From JACJYE01 sp964432875 (GTDB taxonomy: Bacteria; Bacteroidota; Bacteroidia; Chitinophagales; Saprospiraceae): a stretch of 5,600 nucleotides of DNA. Made by a program: the position numbers and the translations under genes. Under the pieces are notes generated by a model. It was given only the letters and a program-made list of their open reading frames with translations. It was not told the origin of the DNA and ran no database searches. Below are positions 5,376 to 5,600 of the stretch, one piece after another (position 1 is the stretch's first letter; each line of letters opens with the position of its first letter). The stretch lies in the NCBI GenBank assembly GCA_964432875.1, contig CAYSPJ010000231.1:1-5600 (forward strand), in the 5' to 3' direction.

Positions 5376-5600
5376 ATGAAGAACTTGCATCATCTCATCG
5401 TTTCCAATCCGAATATCCTCGGCGGCGAACCCGTTTTCAAGGGTACGCGAGTGCCCGTCAAAATCTTTTTCCAACACTTGGAAAAAGGCATTCCGTTGGA
5501 AGGGTTTCTGGACGACTTCCCGACGGTCTCCCATGAACAAGCAGTTGCCTTACTGTCTTGCCTAGAACGCCTGATGACCTCTGAAAAGCTCGAAAAGCTT
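5376..5600 (+). CDS. DUF433 domain protein, VapB-like antitoxin candidate (cut by window end)
   Basis: Seventy-five codons are open from ATG 5376 to the last base, with no stop reached. The reading begins MKNLHHLIVSNPNILGGEPV and contains the DUF433 signature: NPNILGGEPVFKGTRVPV (11-28), then a helix with GIPLEGFLDDFP (38-49) and VSHEQAVALL. DUF433 proteins are small winged-helix/HTH-like proteins, often encoded just before a PIN-like (DUF5615) toxin and therefore viewed as antitoxins; that role is by association. Family members are usually about 70-90 residues, so most of the protein is probably present. A well-placed TAnnTTTG promoter sits immediately upstream. Its toxin partner, if any, would lie beyond 5600 and cannot be confirmed here. 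Confidence 0.85.
   Translation, partial: MKNLHHLIVSNPNILGGEPVFKGTRVPVKIFFQHLEKGIPLEGFLDDFPTVSHEQAVALLSCLERLMTSEKLEKL

Noticed and set aside
5207..5536. Plus-strand ORF of 109 codons bridging the end of the ADP-ribosylglycohydrolase gene and the DUF433 gene.
   Set aside because: It overlaps two real genes out of frame, and its translation is Arg/Gly-rich without motifs.
1..5600. CRISPR array, tRNA, rRNA, insertion sequence or attachment site.
   Set aside because: No regular spaced repeats, cloverleaf, rRNA-like sequence, transposase motif or terminal inverted repeats were seen on either strand.

Overview
The window most likely comes from a G+C-rich member of the Bacteroidota, perhaps an environmental Saprospiria/Lewinella-type lineage; the class-level guess is weak. 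Three things support this. Two matches to the Bacteroidota -7 promoter element TAnnTTTG sit just before start codons (2399-2406 and 5363-5370). Most genes lack strong Shine-Dalgarno sequences. The anhydro-MurNAc kinase has the longer (about 400-residue) N-terminal form I associate with that phylum. I see no rRNA, tRNA, CRISPR array or transposase.

Layout: positions 1-103 are the downstream flank of the first gene and hold a run of G-tracts (8-42) and a GC-rich hairpin (76-98). A minus-strand gene (104-2179) encodes a lipoprotein form of the thioredoxin-fold DUF255 / YyaL / SPATA20 family. A 231-bp divergent intergenic region (2180-2410) carries an operator-like inverted repeat and a promoter for the plus-strand genes. 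anmK (2411-3607) is followed after 7 bp by a small gamma-glutamylcyclotransferase-like gene (3615-4073); the two are probably one operon. A 109-bp gap with two hairpins and a short palindrome separates them from an ADP-ribosylglycohydrolase gene (4183-5259), which is visibly less G+C-rich than its neighbours. After a 116-bp gap with a palindrome and a second TAnnTTTG promoter, a DUF433 (VapB-like antitoxin candidate) gene starts at 5376 and runs off the window end.

How the genes may work together: AnmK recycles anhydro-MurNAc from cell-wall turnover, and the gamma-glutamyl-type cyclotransferase could be a metabolic partner, though this rests only on adjacency. The ADP-ribosylglycohydrolase would remove ADP-ribose from a protein or other target, and no cognate ADP-ribosyltransferase is in the window. 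The DUF433 gene suggests that a toxin-antitoxin pair begins at the right edge, with the expected toxin lying outside. I do not see a clear new multi-gene system. The best leads are the two candidate leaderless promoters, the 18-bp inverted repeat between the divergent genes, the possible dispersed 3'-end repeat, and the truncated DUF433 locus beside the compositionally different ADP-ribosylglycohydrolase.
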